From NCBI RefSeq assembly GCF_001875655.1, contig NZ_MKEQ01000001.1, forward strand, positions 3,348,001 through 3,412,000: DNA of 64,000 bases, in the 5' to 3' direction. This document shows positions 23,446 to 34,895 of this stretch, piece after piece. Both the position numbers and the translations under genes were made by a program. This stretch comes from Enterobacter hormaechei ATCC 49162. Lineage in GTDB: Bacteria; Pseudomonadota; Gammaproteobacteria; Enterobacterales; Enterobacteriaceae. The notes below the pieces were generated by a model. The model saw only the letters and a program-made list of their open reading frames with translations, was not told the origin of the DNA and searched no databases. Every line of letters starts with the position of its first letter. The first letter of the stretch is position 1.

Positions 23446-23955
23446 TTACTTCTTGATGCGGATAACCGGGGTTTCACCCACGGTGACGCTGCCAGACAGT
23501 TTGATCAGTTCTTTGATTTCGTCCATGTTGGAGATAACAACCGGAGTCAGGGTAGACTTCGCTTTTTCTTCCAGCAGTGGCAGATCGAATTCAATCACCG
23601 GGTCGCCAACTTTAACACGCTGGCCTTCTTCCGCGATACGTTTGAAGCCTTCGCCTTTCAGTTCAACGGTGTCGATACCGAAGTGAACGAACAGTTCGAT
23701 ACCGCTATCGGATTCGATAGAGAACGCATGGTTGGTTTCAAAAATTTTACCGATGGTGCCGTCAACTGGAGCAACCATTTTGTTGCCAGTTGGTTTGATA
23801 GCAATGCCATCACCAACGATTTTCTCAGCAAACACTACATCCGGCACGTCTTCGATGTTGACGATCTCGCCGGAGAGCGGAGCAACAATCTCAATAGTTC
23901 CGGAGTCTTTCTTGTCATCAGAAACCAGAGATTTCAGTTTATCGAACAAACCCAT
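23446..23955 (-). CDS. crr: Crr, glucose-specific PTS enzyme IIA
   Basis: Phosphocarrier of the glucose PTS and master signal for carbon catabolite repression and inducer exclusion. It has 169 residues, the standard length. The phosphorylated His lies in [18 protein letters not shown] near residue 91 and the partner His in [19 protein letters not shown] TNHAF near 76. The N-terminal amphipathic membrane anchor ([14 protein letters not shown]) is present. It is the last gene of ptsH-ptsI-crr, 40 bases after ptsI. In E. coli it also has its own promoters inside ptsI. Confidence 0.98.
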   Translation of the reverse strand: MGLFDKLKSLVSDDKKDSGTIEIVAPLSGEIVNIEDVPDVVFAEKIVGDGIAIKPTGNKMVAPVDGTIGKIFETNHAFSIESDSGIELFVHFGIDTVELKGEGFKRIAEEGQRVKVGDPVIEFDLPLLEEKAKSTLTPVVISNMDEIKELIKLSGSVTVGETPVIRIKK

Positions 23956-23995
23956 GATCTTCTCCTAAGCAGTAAATTGGGCCGCATCTCGTGGA

Positions 23996-25723
23996 TTAGC
24001 AGATTGTTTTTTCTTCAATGAACTTGTTAACCAGCGTCATTAACTCGTCCGTTGTCGGTTGAGCAAGAGCCTGCTCTGCTAACACCTTCGCATCTTCGAA
24101 GTTCGTGTTACGGATAATCTTCTTAATGCGCGGGATGGAAATGGCGCTCATAGAGAATTCGTCCAGACCCATACCCAGCAACAGAAGTGTAGCACGTTCG
24201 TCGCCTGCAAGCTCACCACACATGCCAGTCCATTTACCTTCTGCATGAGAAGCATCAATAACTTGCTTGATCAAATTCAGTACGGACGGTGACATTGGCT
24301 GGTAGAGATGTGAAATCATATCATTACCACGGTCAACTGCCAGGGTGTACTGCGTTAAATCATTGGTACCGATACTAAAGAAATCAACTTCTTTGGCTAA
24401 ATGACGCGCAATGGTCGCGGCTGCCGGTGTTTCCACCATCACGCCGATCTCAATGGATTCGTCAAAGGCTTTACCTTCGTCACGCAGTTCCTGTTTGTAG
24501 ATTTCGATCTCTTTCTTCAGCGCACGCACTTCTTCAACAGAGATGATCATCGGGAACATGATGCGCAGCTTACCGAAAGCAGAGGCACGCAGAATAGCGC
24601 GAACCTGGTCACGCAGGATCTCTTTGCGATCCATGGCGATACGCACGGCACGCCAGCCCAGGAACGGGTTCTCTTCTTTCGGGAAGTTCATGTACGGCAG
24701 CTCTTTGTCGCCACCGATGTCCATGGTACGGACGATAACGGCCTGCGAGCCGCATGCTTCCGCAACCGCTTTGTACGCTGCAAACTGCTCTTCTTCCGTT
24801 GGCAGGGCGTCGCGGTCCATGAACAGGAATTCAGTACGATACAGACCTACACCTTCCGCACCGTTGCGCTCAGCGCCGTCAACGTCGCGTACGGTACCGA
24901 TGTTAGCGCACACTTCAACCTGATGACCGTCCAGCGTGATGGCTGGCAGATCTTTCAGTTTAGCGAGTTCCGCTTTCTCGGTAGCAACCTGCTCCTGAAC
25001 GGAACGCAGTTGCTCGATCACATCGTTAGTTGGGTTGACGTAAACCACGTTGTTTACGGCATCCAGAATCAGATAGTCGTCGTTTTTCACCTGAGAGGTG
25101 ACGCTACCGGTACCCACAATAGCAGGCAGTTCCAGAGAACGCGCCATGATGGAGGTGTGGGAGGTACGGCCACCTGCGTCGGTGATGAAACCCAGCACCT
25201 TGTTCAGGTTCAGCTGTGCGGTTTCAGACGGGGTCAGGTCAGCGGCAACCAGGATCACTTCGTCCTGAATCGCGCTCAGATCGATAATGGCCAGACCCAG
25301 GATGTTGCGCAGCAGGCGCTTACCGATGTCACGTACGTCAGCCGCACGTTCTTTCAGGTATTCATCGTCCAGCTCTTCCAGGGCAGATGCCTGACCTTCG
25401 ATAACTTCATGCGCAGCCGCGTCAGCCGTCATGCCTTTATCTTTAATCAGGGCTATGATTTCCTGCTCCAGCTCCTCATCTTCAAGCAGCATAATGTGCC
25501 CTTCGAAGATGGCTTCTTTTTCTTCACCGAAAGTTTCGCCAGCTTTAGTTTTAATCGCTTCCAGTTGCGCAGATGCCTTGGCACGACCGCTCAGAAAACG
25601 TTCAACTTCCTGATCAACCTTGTCGGCAGAAATTTTTTTCCGGTCAATGACGATTTCGTCTTCTTTCAGCAGCAATGCTTTGCCGAAAGCGATACCCGGG
25701 GATGCTAAAATGCCTGAAATCAT
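23996..25723 (-). CDS. ptsI: PtsI, PTS enzyme I
   Basis: Takes phosphate from PEP and passes it to HPr, the entry step of the PTS. It has 575 residues, as in E. coli. The active-site His189 sits in [20 protein letters not shown]. The PEP-binding barrel follows with [43 protein letters not shown] shortened here to its core, and the proton-donor region CGELAGDE near 502. It is co-oriented with ptsH (45 bases upstream) and crr. No unusual residue is seen. Confidence 0.98.
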   Translation of the reverse strand: MISGILASPGIAFGKALLLKEDEIVIDRKKISADKVDQEVERFLSGRAKASAQLEAIKTKAGETFGEEKEAIFEGHIMLLEDEELEQEIIALIKDKGMTADAAAHEVIEGQASALEELDDEYLKERAADVRDIGKRLLRNILGLAIIDLSAIQDEVILVAADLTPSETAQLNLNKVLGFITDAGGRTSHTSIMARSLELPAIVGTGSVTSQVKNDDYLILDAVNNVVYVNPTNDVIEQLRSVQEQVATEKAELAKLKDLPAITLDGHQVEVCANIGTVRDVDGAERNGAEGVGLYRTEFLFMDRDALPTEEEQFAAYKAVAEACGSQAVIVRTMDIGGDKELPYMNFPKEENPFLGWRAVRIAMDRKEILRDQVRAILRASAFGKLRIMFPMIISVEEVRALKKEIEIYKQELRDEGKAFDESIEIGVMVETPAAATIARHLAKEVDFFSIGTNDLTQYTLAVDRGNDMISHLYQPMSPSVLNLIKQVIDASHAEGKWTGMCGELAGDERATLLLLGMGLDEFSMSAISIPRIKKIIRNTNFEDAKVLAEQALAQPTTDELMTLVNKFIEEKTIC

Positions 25724-25768
25724 AACCCTACCTTACTTGTGACTGATATTGAAAAGAACCCGGTAAAC

Positions 25769-26026
25769 TTACTCGAGTTCAGCCATCAGCTTAACCAGAT
25801 GCTCAACTGCTTTCTGCTCGTCTTCACCTTCCGCGGAGATGGTGACAACGGTACCCTGAGTCAGGCCCAGAGTTTGCAGCTTGAACAGGCTTTTTGCGCT
25901 AGCGCTTTTGCCGTTGGAAGTCACAGTGATTTCAGAAGTGAAGCCTTTCGCTTCTTTAACAAACTGAGCAGCAGGGCGGGTGTGCAGACCGTTCGGAGCG
26001 GTAATGGTAACTTCTTGCTGGAACAT
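25769..26026 (-). CDS. ptsH: PtsH, HPr phosphocarrier
   Basis: Small cytoplasmic phosphocarrier, 85 residues. It carries the N-terminal His15 in [20 protein letters not shown] and lacks any extension. Phosphate moves from enzyme I to HPr and on to sugar-specific EIIA proteins. The residue-46 region ([11 protein letters not shown], with Ser46) is kept, although Gram-negative bacteria do not use it as Gram-positives do. It heads the pts operon; the long region upstream carries CRP- and Cra-like sites. Confidence 0.98.
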
Positions 26027-26293
26027 TGTATTTCCCCAACTTATAGGTTTAGTGTTGTGGAACTAAAGTCTAGCCTGGCGACTTAACTTTAGCCTGTATA
26101 GTTAGCGCTGACGTTTCAATCGTCATTAAACATTATGCAGTGAAAGCAAGACTTGAACCAAATCATAAAATCGATTCAGCAGCGCTATTTCGTTCACCGA
26201 TTAATTTCGCGCATCAAAATAATTGCTGGTTTAAATACCAGACCCAACGGGGTGAAGCAATGCCAGGAGGGGTAAAAGTTTGAAGCAGGCCAC
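26027..26293 (-). promoter_or_regulatory. ptsH promoter region with CRP- and Cra-like sites
   Basis: This ~270-base gap precedes ptsH. A CRP-type site lies at 26279-26294 (minus strand TGTGG-CCTGCT-TCAAA, fitting TGTGA-N6-TCACA). A Cra-type site lies at 26165-26181 (minus strand CTGCTGAATCGATTTTAT). Both resemble sites known for the multi-promoter E. coli ptsHIcrr upstream region. No open reading frame of note is found. Confidence 0.6.
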
Positions 26294-26321
26294 AAAAAAG
26301 CACCTGAAAAGGTGCTTTTTT
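26294..26321 (-). terminator. rho-independent terminator after cysK
   Basis: AAAAAGCACC / GGTGCTTTTT hairpin with a TGAAAA-type loop, symmetric A and T runs, 22 bases after the cysK stop codon on the minus strand. Confidence 0.9.
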
Positions 26322-26343
26322 ACGCGTTTTTAACATGCTGGCA

Positions 26344-27315
26344 TCACTGTTGCAGTTCTTTCTCAGTGAAGAGATCGGCAAACAGTGCTGTGCTTAAGTA
26401 ACGCTCACCCGAAGACGGTAGGATAACCACAATGTTCTTATTGGTAAAGGTTTCATCTTCCAGAAGTTTGAGGGCTGCCGCAACCGCCGCACCGGAAGAG
26501 ATACCCGCCAGAATGCCTTCTTCGTCCATCAGGCGACGCGCCGTAGAAATGGCTTCTTCATTGGTAATGGCGACCACTTTATCAATTAGCTTCAGATCCA
26601 GGTTGCCTGGAATAAAGCCTGCGCCGATACCCTGAATTTTGTGTGGGCCTGGCTTAATTTCTTCGCCCGCCAGCGCCTGCGCGATAACCGGTGAGTCGGT
26701 TGGCTCAACGGCAACGGTAATCAGGTCTTTTTTACCTTTCGTGCCTTTAATATAGCGAGACACCCCGGTCAGCGTACCGCCGGTGCCTACGCCGGAGATA
26801 AACACATCAACCTGACCGTCGGTATCTTCCCAGATTTCCGGGCCGGTGGTTTTCTCATGAATTTCCGGGTTGGCCGGATTGCTGAACTGCTGAAGCAGCA
26901 GATATTTTGCCGGATCGCTGGCGACAATTTCTTCGGCTTTCTGAATCGCGCCCTTCATGCCTTTCGCGCCTTCGGTCAGAACCAGATTCGCACCCAGCGC
27001 TTTCAGCAGCTTACGGCGCTCAATGCTCATGGTTTCAGGCATAGTCAGCGTCAGCTTATAGCCGCGCGCCGCCGCAACATAGGCCAGAGCGATACCGGTA
27101 TTGCCGCTGGTGGGTTCAACCAGCTCAACGCCAGGTTTCAGCACGCCACGCTTTTCAGCATCCCAAATCATATTCGCACCGATACGGCATTTCACGCTGA
27201 AGCTTGGGTTACGAGATTCGACCTTCGCCAGAATGCGTCCATTACCGATACGGTTCAGTCGAACCAGGGGCGTATGACCGATAGTCAGCGAGTTGTCTTC
27301 ATAAATCTTACTCAT
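26344..27315 (-). CDS. cysK: CysK, O-acetylserine sulfhydrylase A
   Basis: Main cysteine synthase, PLP-dependent, in complex with CysE. It has 323 residues, as in E. coli. The PLP lysine is in [18 protein letters not shown] near residue 42; [20 protein letters not shown] and the phosphate cradle [15 protein letters not shown] are intact, with [14 protein letters not shown] near 268. It lies between cysZ and ptsH on the minus strand with its own terminator. Its 163-base upstream gap should hold the CysB-dependent promoter. Confidence 0.98.
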   Translation of the reverse strand: MSKIYEDNSLTIGHTPLVRLNRIGNGRILAKVESRNPSFSVKCRIGANMIWDAEKRGVLKPGVELVEPTSGNTGIALAYVAAARGYKLTLTMPETMSIERRKLLKALGANLVLTEGAKGMKGAIQKAEEIVASDPAKYLLLQQFSNPANPEIHEKTTGPEIWEDTDGQVDVFISGVGTGGTLTGVSRYIKGTKGKKDLITVAVEPTDSPVIAQALAGEEIKPGPHKIQGIGAGFIPGNLDLKLIDKVVAITNEEAISTARRLMDEEGILAGISSGAAVAAALKLLEDETFTNKNIVVILPSSGERYLSTALFADLFTEKELQQ

Positions 27316-27392
27316 GGCCTGTCCTTAACTGTATGAAATTGGGATACCGACCCAGCATACCTGTTGAATAAGTATGGGGAAGTAAGGAAATC

Positions 27393-27406
27393 GCATATCT
27401 ATATGC
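27393..27406 (-). promoter_or_regulatory. palindrome GCATAT-CT-ATATGC upstream of cysK
   Basis: Perfect six-base inverted repeat with a two-base spacer, centred about 85 bases before the cysK ATG. This is where CysB acts in related bacteria. CysB consensus is loose, so the assignment is a guess from position. Confidence 0.3.
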
Positions 27407-27478
27407 TGCAAGGAAATAATGGGGATCAGTATGGAATAAGGGGCGGCATAAGCCACCCCTGTTTTACACATTTTTGCA

Positions 27479-28240
27479 TTACTTCCATAACGCGTGCTTA
27501 GCACGGTAGCAGTCCACCCACATTGCCGTCGCGCCGCAAACGGCAACGGGCATGATGAATAAATTCAGGAAAGGGATCATGGTGAACAGGCTGGTGAGGG
27601 CACCAAACTGCATGTTGGCAACCTTCTGAGTGCGCAGGGCAGTTCGCATCTCTTTAAACGGCACTTTGTGGTTATCGAACGGATAGTCGCAGTACTGGAT
27701 AGCAAGCATCCAGGCGCTGAACAGGAACCACAGCACGGGCGCGACCGTCTGGCCGATCCCGGGTACAAAATAAAGGATAAGCAGCACAATCGCGCGCGGC
27801 AGGTACCAGGCGAACTTCTGCCATTCACGCTTCATGATACGGGGGAGATCTTTCACGATACCCAGTACGCCCGTGTCAGGTGGCGTCGCACCGGTCAGTC
27901 GCGCTTCCAGCTGTTCGGCCAGCAGACCGTTGAACGGCGCGGCTATCCAGTTTGCTATCGTCGAAAAGAAATAGCCGAAAACCAGCAGCACGGAAATGAC
28001 CGCAATCGGCCAGAGCAGGTAGTCTAGCCACTGTAACCAGTCCGGCACATAGCTCATCAGAGAAGGGATCCAGCTTTCCAGTCTGGTGAACAGCCACCAG
28101 AAGGCCCCGCCCATCAGAATAATGTTGATCAGTAACGGCAAAATAACGAAGCGTCGAATGCCCGGCAGGGAGACCAGTTTCCAGCCCTGAGAAAAGTACC
28201 AGACCCCGCTACGTGGGGCAGAAGAAGATGTTGAAACCAT
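27479..28240 (-). CDS. cysZ: CysZ, sulfate transporter
   Basis: Inner-membrane sulfate permease feeding cysteine synthesis, 253 residues as in E. coli. Hydrophobic helices are visible near 30-50 ([20 protein letters not shown]), 70-95 ([20 protein letters not shown]), 145-185 and 205-240. The family motif region [10 protein letters not shown] and the [19 protein letters not shown] block are conserved. It lies upstream of cysK on the same strand with a separate gap. In E. coli it is CysB-regulated. Confidence 0.95.
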   Translation of the reverse strand: MVSTSSSAPRSGVWYFSQGWKLVSLPGIRRFVILPLLINIILMGGAFWWLFTRLESWIPSLMSYVPDWLQWLDYLLWPIAVISVLLVFGYFFSTIANWIAAPFNGLLAEQLEARLTGATPPDTGVLGIVKDLPRIMKREWQKFAWYLPRAIVLLILYFVPGIGQTVAPVLWFLFSAWMLAIQYCDYPFDNHKVPFKEMRTALRTQKVANMQFGALTSLFTMIPFLNLFIMPVAVCGATAMWVDCYRAKHALWK

Positions 28241-28469
28241 ACCAGGCTGTACTCCTTTTTACACAACCAGTGGAATTGCCCGCCTATATTATCCAGTTAT
28301 GGACCAATGACCAGTTCGGAAATGTTCGAAAAACCAGCAAAAAGCACGATTTAGTTCATCTTTATGCTGTGAATGCTCTGCATACACTTGCACTTGACGT
28401 AAACGGCAAATACTCTTAGTGAGTAAATGTTTGCCGTGGTGGCAAGGTGTTAGAACAACAGAGAATATA

Positions 28470-29465
28470 ATGATGCAGGATTTGCGTCTGATATTAATCA
28501 TTGTTGGCGCGATCGCCATAATCGCTTTACTGGTACATGGTTTCTGGACCAGCCGTAAAGAGCGTTCCTCTATGTTTCGCGATCGTCCACTGAAGCGCAT
28601 GAAGTCCAGTCGTGACGACGATGACGTTGAAGACGACATCGACGGTCTGGACGACGACGGCGTGGGTGAAGTTCGTGTTCATCGGGTCAATACTACGCCC
28701 GGCGCAGCGCATGGAGAGCATGAAGCCCCCCGCGCTCCGCAGCACCAGTATCAACCACCGTATGCCTCTGCCCAGCCGCGCCAGCCAGCGCCGCCGCCAG
28801 TGGAAGAGCCTGTGCGTCATCCGCCGCAGCAGCCCGTGCAACAGCAACCCGTTGCGCCACAGCCTGTGCAGCCGCAACCTGTGCAACAGCCTGCACAGCC
28901 AGTGCAACAGCCACAGCCTGTTCAACAGCCGCAGCCGGTACAACAACCGCAGCCGCAACCTGAACCGCCTGCGCCACAGCCCGCTCCGCGCGTTGAGCCA
29001 GAGCCAGTAGCCGAGCCAGAACCGGTTGTTGAAAAGCCGCAGCGTAAAGAATCGGTGATCATCATGAACGTGGCTGCCCATCATGGCACCCATCTGAACG
29101 GTGACGTGCTGCTTAACAGCATCCAACAGGCAGGCTTTAAGTTCGGCGACATGAATATTTTCCATCGCCACCTCAGCCCTGACGGTAGCGGTCCGGCGTT
29201 GTTCAGCCTGGCCAATATGGTCAATCCAGGCACGTTTGACCCGGAAATGACCGGTGATTTCGTCACGCCGGGCGTAACGATCTTTATGCAGGTGCCGTCC
29301 TACGGTGACGAACTGCAAAACTTTAAGCTGATGCTCCAGTCCGCTCAGCACATCGCCGACGAAGTGGGCGGTGTGGTGCTCGACGATCAGCGTCGAATGA
29401 TGACGCCGCAGAAACTGCGCGAGTATCAGGACCGCATCCGCGAAGTTAAGGAAGCGAACGCGTAA
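28470..29465 (+). CDS. zipA: ZipA, FtsZ-binding divisome protein
   Basis: Bitopic inner-membrane protein that tethers FtsZ at the division site. The ATG at 28470 gives 331 residues starting [20 protein letters not shown], the N-out membrane anchor. A charged stretch ([20 protein letters not shown]) follows, then a long Pro/Gln-rich linker (~90-200) built of PQPVQQ-type repeats, and the globular FtsZ-binding domain ([19 protein letters not shown] to the C-terminal VKEANA). The frame is open upstream to 28419 but MMQDLRL is the family start. A terminator follows at 29495-29516. Confidence 0.96.
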   Translation: MMQDLRLILIIVGAIAIIALLVHGFWTSRKERSSMFRDRPLKRMKSSRDDDDVEDDIDGLDDDGVGEVRVHRVNTTPGAAHGEHEAPRAPQHQYQPPYASAQPRQPAPPPVEEPVRHPPQQPVQQQPVAPQPVQPQPVQQPAQPVQQPQPVQQPQPVQQPQPQPEPPAPQPAPRVEPEPVAEPEPVVEKPQRKESVIIMNVAAHHGTHLNGDVLLNSIQQAGFKFGDMNIFHRHLSPDGSGPALFSLANMVNPGTFDPEMTGDFVTPGVTIFMQVPSYGDELQNFKLMLQSAQHIADEVGGVVLDDQRRMMTPQKLREYQDRIREVKEANA

Positions 29466-29494
29466 TCGTCGCGTTAACGTCAACTCCTCCTCAA

Positions 29495-29516
29495 CCCCCG
29501 CCTGTCGGGGGTTTTT
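29495..29516 (+). terminator. rho-independent terminator after zipA
   Basis: CCCCCG (29495-29500), CCTGT loop, CGGGGG (29506-29511), then TTTTT. It lies 18 bases before the ligA start. Confidence 0.88.
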
Positions 29517-29524
29517 CTCATTGA

Positions 29525-31549
<2,025 letters not shown>

Positions 31550-31550
31550 C

Positions 31551-31766
31551 GTGGAAAAAGAGCAGCTCGTTGAGATCGCCAATACGGAGATGCCGTTCGG
31601 TAAATATAAGGGCCGCAGGCTTATTGATTTACCCGAGGAGTATCTGCTGTGGTTTGCTCGTAAGGACGAGTTCCCCGCCGGGCGTCTGGGCGAGCTGATG
31701 GCAATCACGTTACTGATCAAAACTGAGGGGCTGACCCAGCTGGTGCAGCCCCTGAAACGCCCTTAA
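31551..31766 (+). CDS. ypeB: YpeB, DUF3820 small protein
   Basis: Conserved 71-residue protein of unknown function (E. coli YpeB 72). The core FGKYKGRRLIDLPEEYLLWF is the DUF3820 signature, also seen as a 'quorum-sensing-regulated'-type domain near exonucleases in other genomes. The start is GTG at 31551, one base after the ligA stop codon, so it should be co-translated with ligA. Its last four bases overlap the convergent end of yfeH. Confidence 0.9.
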   Translation: MEKEQLVEIANTEMPFGKYKGRRLIDLPEEYLLWFARKDEFPAGRLGELMAITLLIKTEGLTQLVQPLKRP

Positions 31767-32758
31767 ACTTTCGCGGCGCGGGTCTCTTCCTGCGCCAGCT
31801 TTTCAGTCTGCGCCTTGTAACGCCGCGCCAGTACCGCACACACCATCAGCTGGATCTGATGGAAAATCATCAGCGGCAACACCATCATTCCAATTATGGA
31901 CGTCGGGAACAGAATATTGGCCATTGGGATCCCGTTGGCGAGGCTCTTTTTCGAACCGCAAAATACAATGGTGATTTCATCGGCCTTATTGAACCCGCAT
32001 TTGCGGGCCACAAAAACGTTAACCGCGATGACAATGGCCAGCAGAACGATGCTCACCACCACAATAAACAGCAGCGATCCTGCGCCCACCCTGTGCCAGA
32101 TGCCGTTCACCACGGCTTCGCTGAAGGCCGTATAAACCACCAACAGAATTGAGCTTTGATCCGTTTTCCCGATCCATTTTTTATGTTTCGCCACAAACGC
32201 CCCAGTCCAGGGACGGGATAAGTGTCCGAGCACAAACGGCAGCAGCAGTTGCAGACAAATTTTACCTACCTGCTCCAGATTACCTTCTGCACCGTGCATG
32301 TTCATCAGCAGACCGACCAGCAGCGGTGAAACAAAGATCCCCAGCAGGCTGGAAGCGGAAGCAGAACAGACCGCAGCCGCGACGTTACCGCCTGCCAGCG
32401 AGGTAAAGGCAATAGCGGACTGCACGGTAGCTGGCAAAATGCACAGATAGAGGAAACCGGTATACAGCGCCGGATCGACATTCACCGGTGCCCACCAGGC
32501 AAACAGCACCCCCAGGACCGGGAAGAGGATGAAGGTGCTGCACATGACCCACAGGTGGAGACGCCAGTGGCTGCCACCTGCAATAATGGCTTCCCGGGAG
32601 AGTTTGGCACCGTGCATAAAGAACAGCAGGGCGATGGCGGCCGTTGTCAGCCCTTCAATAACCGGAACGAAACCGCCCCGCGCCGGGAAGAACGAGGCCA
32701 GCAAGACGACACCGATCAGGGTCAGCGTAAACGGATCAAGGATACGAAAAAGTTTCAT
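31763..32758 (-). CDS. yfeH: YfeH, bile acid:sodium symporter-family transporter
   Basis: Predicted inner-membrane transporter of the SBF-like family, 331 residues, substrate unknown. About nine or ten hydrophobic stretches are visible (for example TLTLIGVVLLASFFPARGG, GLTTAAIALLFFMHGAKLS, LHLWVMCSTFILFPVLGVLF). The ITIVFCGSKKSLANGIPMANILFP block with its crossing motif is family-typical. The ATG at 32758 has AGGAG five bases upstream; an in-frame GTG at 32764 sits too close to that ribosome site. It is divergent from yfeR, its likely regulator. Confidence 0.9.
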   Translation of the reverse strand: MKLFRILDPFTLTLIGVVLLASFFPARGGFVPVIEGLTTAAIALLFFMHGAKLSREAIIAGGSHWRLHLWVMCSTFILFPVLGVLFAWWAPVNVDPALYTGFLYLCILPATVQSAIAFTSLAGGNVAAAVCSASASSLLGIFVSPLLVGLLMNMHGAEGNLEQVGKICLQLLLPFVLGHLSRPWTGAFVAKHKKWIGKTDQSSILLVVYTAFSEAVVNGIWHRVGAGSLLFIVVVSIVLLAIVIAVNVFVARKCGFNKADEITIVFCGSKKSLANGIPMANILFPTSIIGMMVLPLMIFHQIQLMVCAVLARRYKAQTEKLAQEETRAAKV

Positions 32759-32807
32759 AATCACTCCTGAAAACAGATGCCGCTATTGTGCTGTCTTCCC
32801 TTTGAGA

Positions 32808-32824
32808 AATAAAATTGATTTATT
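32808..32824. promoter_or_regulatory. candidate YfeR operator in the yfeH-yfeR gap
   Basis: AATAAA (32808-32813) and TTTATT (32819-32824) form an inverted repeat around ATTGA, midway between the divergent starts. The AT-rich symmetry is like LysR-type (T-N11-A) operators. YfeR is known to control yfeH in Salmonella. Only position and symmetry support it here. Confidence 0.4.
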
Positions 32825-32847
32825 GCATCCATTCATGAATTTAACAG

Positions 32848-33789
32848 ATGAATTATTCCTTACGTCAGCTTCGCGTTTTTGTCACCGTCGCGCAGGCCCG
32901 CAGCTTTAGCCGGGCAGGGGAGATGATTGGCCTCAGCCAGTCGGCCGTCAGTCACAGCGTTAAAGAGCTGGAAACCCAAACCGGCGTGAAGCTGCTCGAC
33001 CGCACGACGCGAGAAGTGGTCCTCACCGAAGCGGGACAGCAGCTGGCAACGCGTCTGGAGAGGCTGCTGGATGAACTGAACAGTACGTTGAGGGATGTGG
33101 GACGGCTCGGGCAACAGCTTTCCGGCACCGTGAGAGTGGCGGCGAGCCAGACGATTTCGGCGCATCTTATTCCCCAATGCATCGCAGAAAGTAACCACCG
33201 CTATCCGGATATCGATTTTGTTTTACACGACAGGCCGCAGCAGTGGGTACTGGAGAGCATTCGTCAGGGGGACGTGGATTTCGGGATTGTTATTGATCCC
33301 GGCGCGGTAAGCGACCTGGAATGTGAAGTGGTGCTCTCGGAGCCCTTTTTATTGCTCTGCCGCGATGATGATCCTCTGGCATCGCTGCCACAGGTGACCT
33401 GGCAAGCCTTGCAGGGGGCAAACCTGGTGCTACAGGATTATGCATCTGGCAGCCGCCCGCTGATAGATGCCGCACTGGTCGCTCAGGGCGTTAAGGCAAC
33501 CATTGTGCAGGAGATTGGGCATCCTGCCACGCTTTTCCCCATGGTCGAGGCAGGGATTGGGATCAGCGTGCTACCGGCGCTGGCGCTGCCACTCCCGCAG
33601 GGGAGTCGTTTAACGGTGAAGCGTTTCGTGCCCTGTGTCGAACGCCAGCTGATGCTGGTACGCCGTAAAAACAGGTCTCTTTCTGGAGCAGCCCATGCCT
33701 GCTGGGATGTGGTGCGTATGCAGGCCAGATGTTTGATGGAGGCCCGCACACGCGATCCACTCTTCAACGAAACCAATAATCAGATGTAG
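32848..33789 (+). CDS. yfeR: YfeR, LysR-family regulator
   Basis: LysR-type transcription regulator of 313 residues. The N-terminal helix-turn-helix spans ~1-60 ([20 protein letters not shown] then [17 protein letters not shown]). The effector-binding domain follows from ~90 ([20 protein letters not shown]). It is divergent from yfeH, the usual arrangement of a LysR regulator and its target. In Salmonella YfeR responds to osmolarity. Its 3' end overlaps the convergent FlxA-like gene by 10 bases. Confidence 0.92.
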   Translation: MNYSLRQLRVFVTVAQARSFSRAGEMIGLSQSAVSHSVKELETQTGVKLLDRTTREVVLTEAGQQLATRLERLLDELNSTLRDVGRLGQQLSGTVRVAASQTISAHLIPQCIAESNHRYPDIDFVLHDRPQQWVLESIRQGDVDFGIVIDPGAVSDLECEVVLSEPFLLLCRDDDPLASLPQVTWQALQGANLVLQDYASGSRPLIDAALVAQGVKATIVQEIGHPATLFPMVEAGIGISVLPALALPLPQGSRLTVKRFVPCVERQLMLVRRKNRSLSGAAHACWDVVRMQARCLMEARTRDPLFNETNNQM

Positions 33790-34121
33790 ATATCAATCTG
33801 ATGCTCCGCGGAGGGCTTATTAACGCCTTCCGCGACTGCCTGACCTTTTTCCTGTTTTGGCATCGCCTCTTCGGCCTGCTGACGCTGCAACTGCGCCAGC
33901 TGTGCCTGCAACATAGCCAGCTGGGATTCGAGTAATTCTTGCTGCTTTTGTTTTTCTTCTGCTGAGGCATCACCCATGGCGACTTCTTTGAGTTGCTGAG
34001 TGACTTTCGTTATCTGTTTGGTCAGCCGGTTGATTTGTGAGGCAATGTCGTTTCCGCCGGAGCTGTTATCTACGCTGCCGATTTCCATCGCCGACAGAGA
34101 AACGGGCTTAAGTGTTGTCAT
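33780..34121 (-). CDS. FlxA-like coiled-coil protein
   Basis: Small 113-residue protein starting [20 protein letters not shown]. The middle (~30-85) is a long heptad-like stretch ([20 protein letters not shown], then [13 protein letters not shown]) that predicts a coiled coil; such Gln/Leu-rich proteins fall in the FlxA family. FlxA itself is a flagellar-regulon (FliA) gene of a cryptic prophage in E. coli; the function is unknown. No signal peptide or membrane span is seen. The ATG at 34121 has AAGGAT six bases upstream. It sits between yfeR and the tRNA operon, where E. coli K-12 has the xap genes and yfeN. Confidence 0.75.
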   Translation of the reverse strand: MTTLKPVSLSAMEIGSVDNSSGGNDIASQINRLTKQITKVTQQLKEVAMGDASAEEKQKQQELLESQLAMLQAQLAQLQRQQAEEAMPKQEKGQAVAEGVNKPSAEHQIDIYI

Positions 34122-34225
34122 TTTGAGATCCTTTTCGCCATAAAATAGGGGTATCGGCAAAAAAGGCGTGAGCTTGAGTAAAACAAGCGATGTGGCTGCA
34201 AGGGGAATTTACTGTATCGCAGATA

Positions 34226-34256
34226 GCAAAAAAGCGCCTTTAGGGCGCTTTTTTAC
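34226..34256 (-). terminator. rho-independent terminator of the Val/Lys tRNA operon
   Basis: AAGCGCC / GGCGCTT stem with TTTA loop, flanked by A and T runs of six, just downstream of tRNA-Lys on the minus strand. Confidence 0.88.
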
Positions 34257-34258
34257 AT

Positions 34259-34334
34259 TGGTGGGTCGTGCAGGATTCGAACCTGCGACCAATTGATTAA
34301 AAGTCAACTGCTCTACCAACTGAGCTAACGACCC
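34259..34334 (-). tRNA. tRNA-Lys (anticodon UUU)
   Basis: 76 bases with encoded CCA. The minus strand starts GGGTCGTTAGCTCAGTTGGT, has the anticodon loop CTTTTAA and ends GACCCACCA. It is the last gene of a four-tRNA operon; the E. coli counterpart is lysV. Confidence 0.97.
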
Positions 34335-34338
34335 GAAA

Positions 34339-34414
34339 TGGTGGGCGATGACGGGCTCGAACCGCCGACCCCCTCCGTGTAAAGGAGATGCTCTACCAAC
34401 TGAGCTAATCGCCC
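34339..34414 (-). tRNA. tRNA-Val (anticodon UAC), copy 3
   Basis: 76 bases with encoded CCA; minus strand GGGCGATTAGCTCAGTTGGT start, loop TTTACAC, end TCGCCCACCA. It is four bases upstream of tRNA-Lys in the operon. Confidence 0.97.
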
Positions 34415-34444
34415 ATTTCGGAACTGCTACGATAAGGTTGAGAA

Positions 34445-34520
34445 TGGTGGGCGATGACGGGCTCGAACCGCCGACCCCCTCCGTGTAAAGGAGATGCTCT
34501 ACCAACTGAGCTAATCGCCC
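34445..34520 (-). tRNA. tRNA-Val (anticodon UAC), copy 2
   Basis: Identical to the copy at 34339-34414, including the acceptor stem GGGCGAT/ATCGCCC and encoded CCA. Confidence 0.97.
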
Positions 34521-34561
34521 AATCTCAATTCTTATCTACACTGCGGGTCTACCGAAGTAGA

Positions 34562-34637
34562 TGGTGGGTGATGACGGGCTCGAACCGCCGACCCCCTCCG
34601 TGTAAAGGAGATGCTCTACCAACTGAGCTAATCACCC
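34562..34637 (-). tRNA. tRNA-Val (anticodon UAC), copy 1
   Basis: First tRNA of the operon. Same body as the other two copies, but the acceptor stem reads GGGTGAT/ATCACCC: a U-A pair replaces the C-G pair, changed on both sides so pairing is kept. This is also the form found in E. coli tRNA-Val1. CCA is encoded. Confidence 0.97.
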
Positions 34638-34654
34638 CCGCTGTGTGGAGTCGC

Positions 34655-34682
34655 ATTATAGGGAGAGTTGAAAATGAGTCAA
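34655..34682 (-). promoter_or_regulatory. promoter of the Val/Lys tRNA operon
   Basis: Minus strand -35 TTGACT (34682-34677), 16-base spacer, -10 TATAAT (34660-34655), then a GC-containing discriminator (GCGACTCC), as expected of a stringently controlled stable-RNA promoter. The first tRNA begins 18 bases further on. Confidence 0.8.
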
Positions 34683-34802
34683 CGCATTTTCTAAAGTTTT
34701 TATTCGTTCGTCGTAAAATTAGTCAAAACGATCGCAAAACGGACTGTGGCGCATAATTTCTAAACAAAAACAGCAATCTCGAACCGGATAAAGTGATCGA
34801 CA

Positions 34803-34830
34803 TTGAGGAATCGGCCCACAGTGATAGAAT
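34803..34830 (+). promoter_or_regulatory. candidate gltX promoter
   Basis: TTGAGG (34803-34808), 16-base spacer, TAGAAT (34825-34830), leaving about 60 bases of leader before the gltX ATG. It is divergent from the tRNA operon promoter. Matched by eye. Confidence 0.5.
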
Positions 34831-34895
34831 ATTGCCCATTGTTTTCTTCCCAGGATTTGCCGATTACCGGCATCTATATAACGTAAGGCCATTTC

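Noticed and set aside
24401..25708. 435-codon open frame on the plus strand
   Set aside because: Exact antisense of ptsI. The long open run follows from ptsI codon use; the product resembles nothing.
28860..28990. Short tandem DNA repeats that could suggest a CRISPR or VNTR locus
   Set aside because: They are in frame within zipA and encode its low-complexity linker; there are no unique spacers.
34259..34637. Regularly spaced repeats that could suggest a CRISPR array
   Set aside because: These are four tRNA genes (Lys and three Val) with complete cloverleaves and CCA ends.
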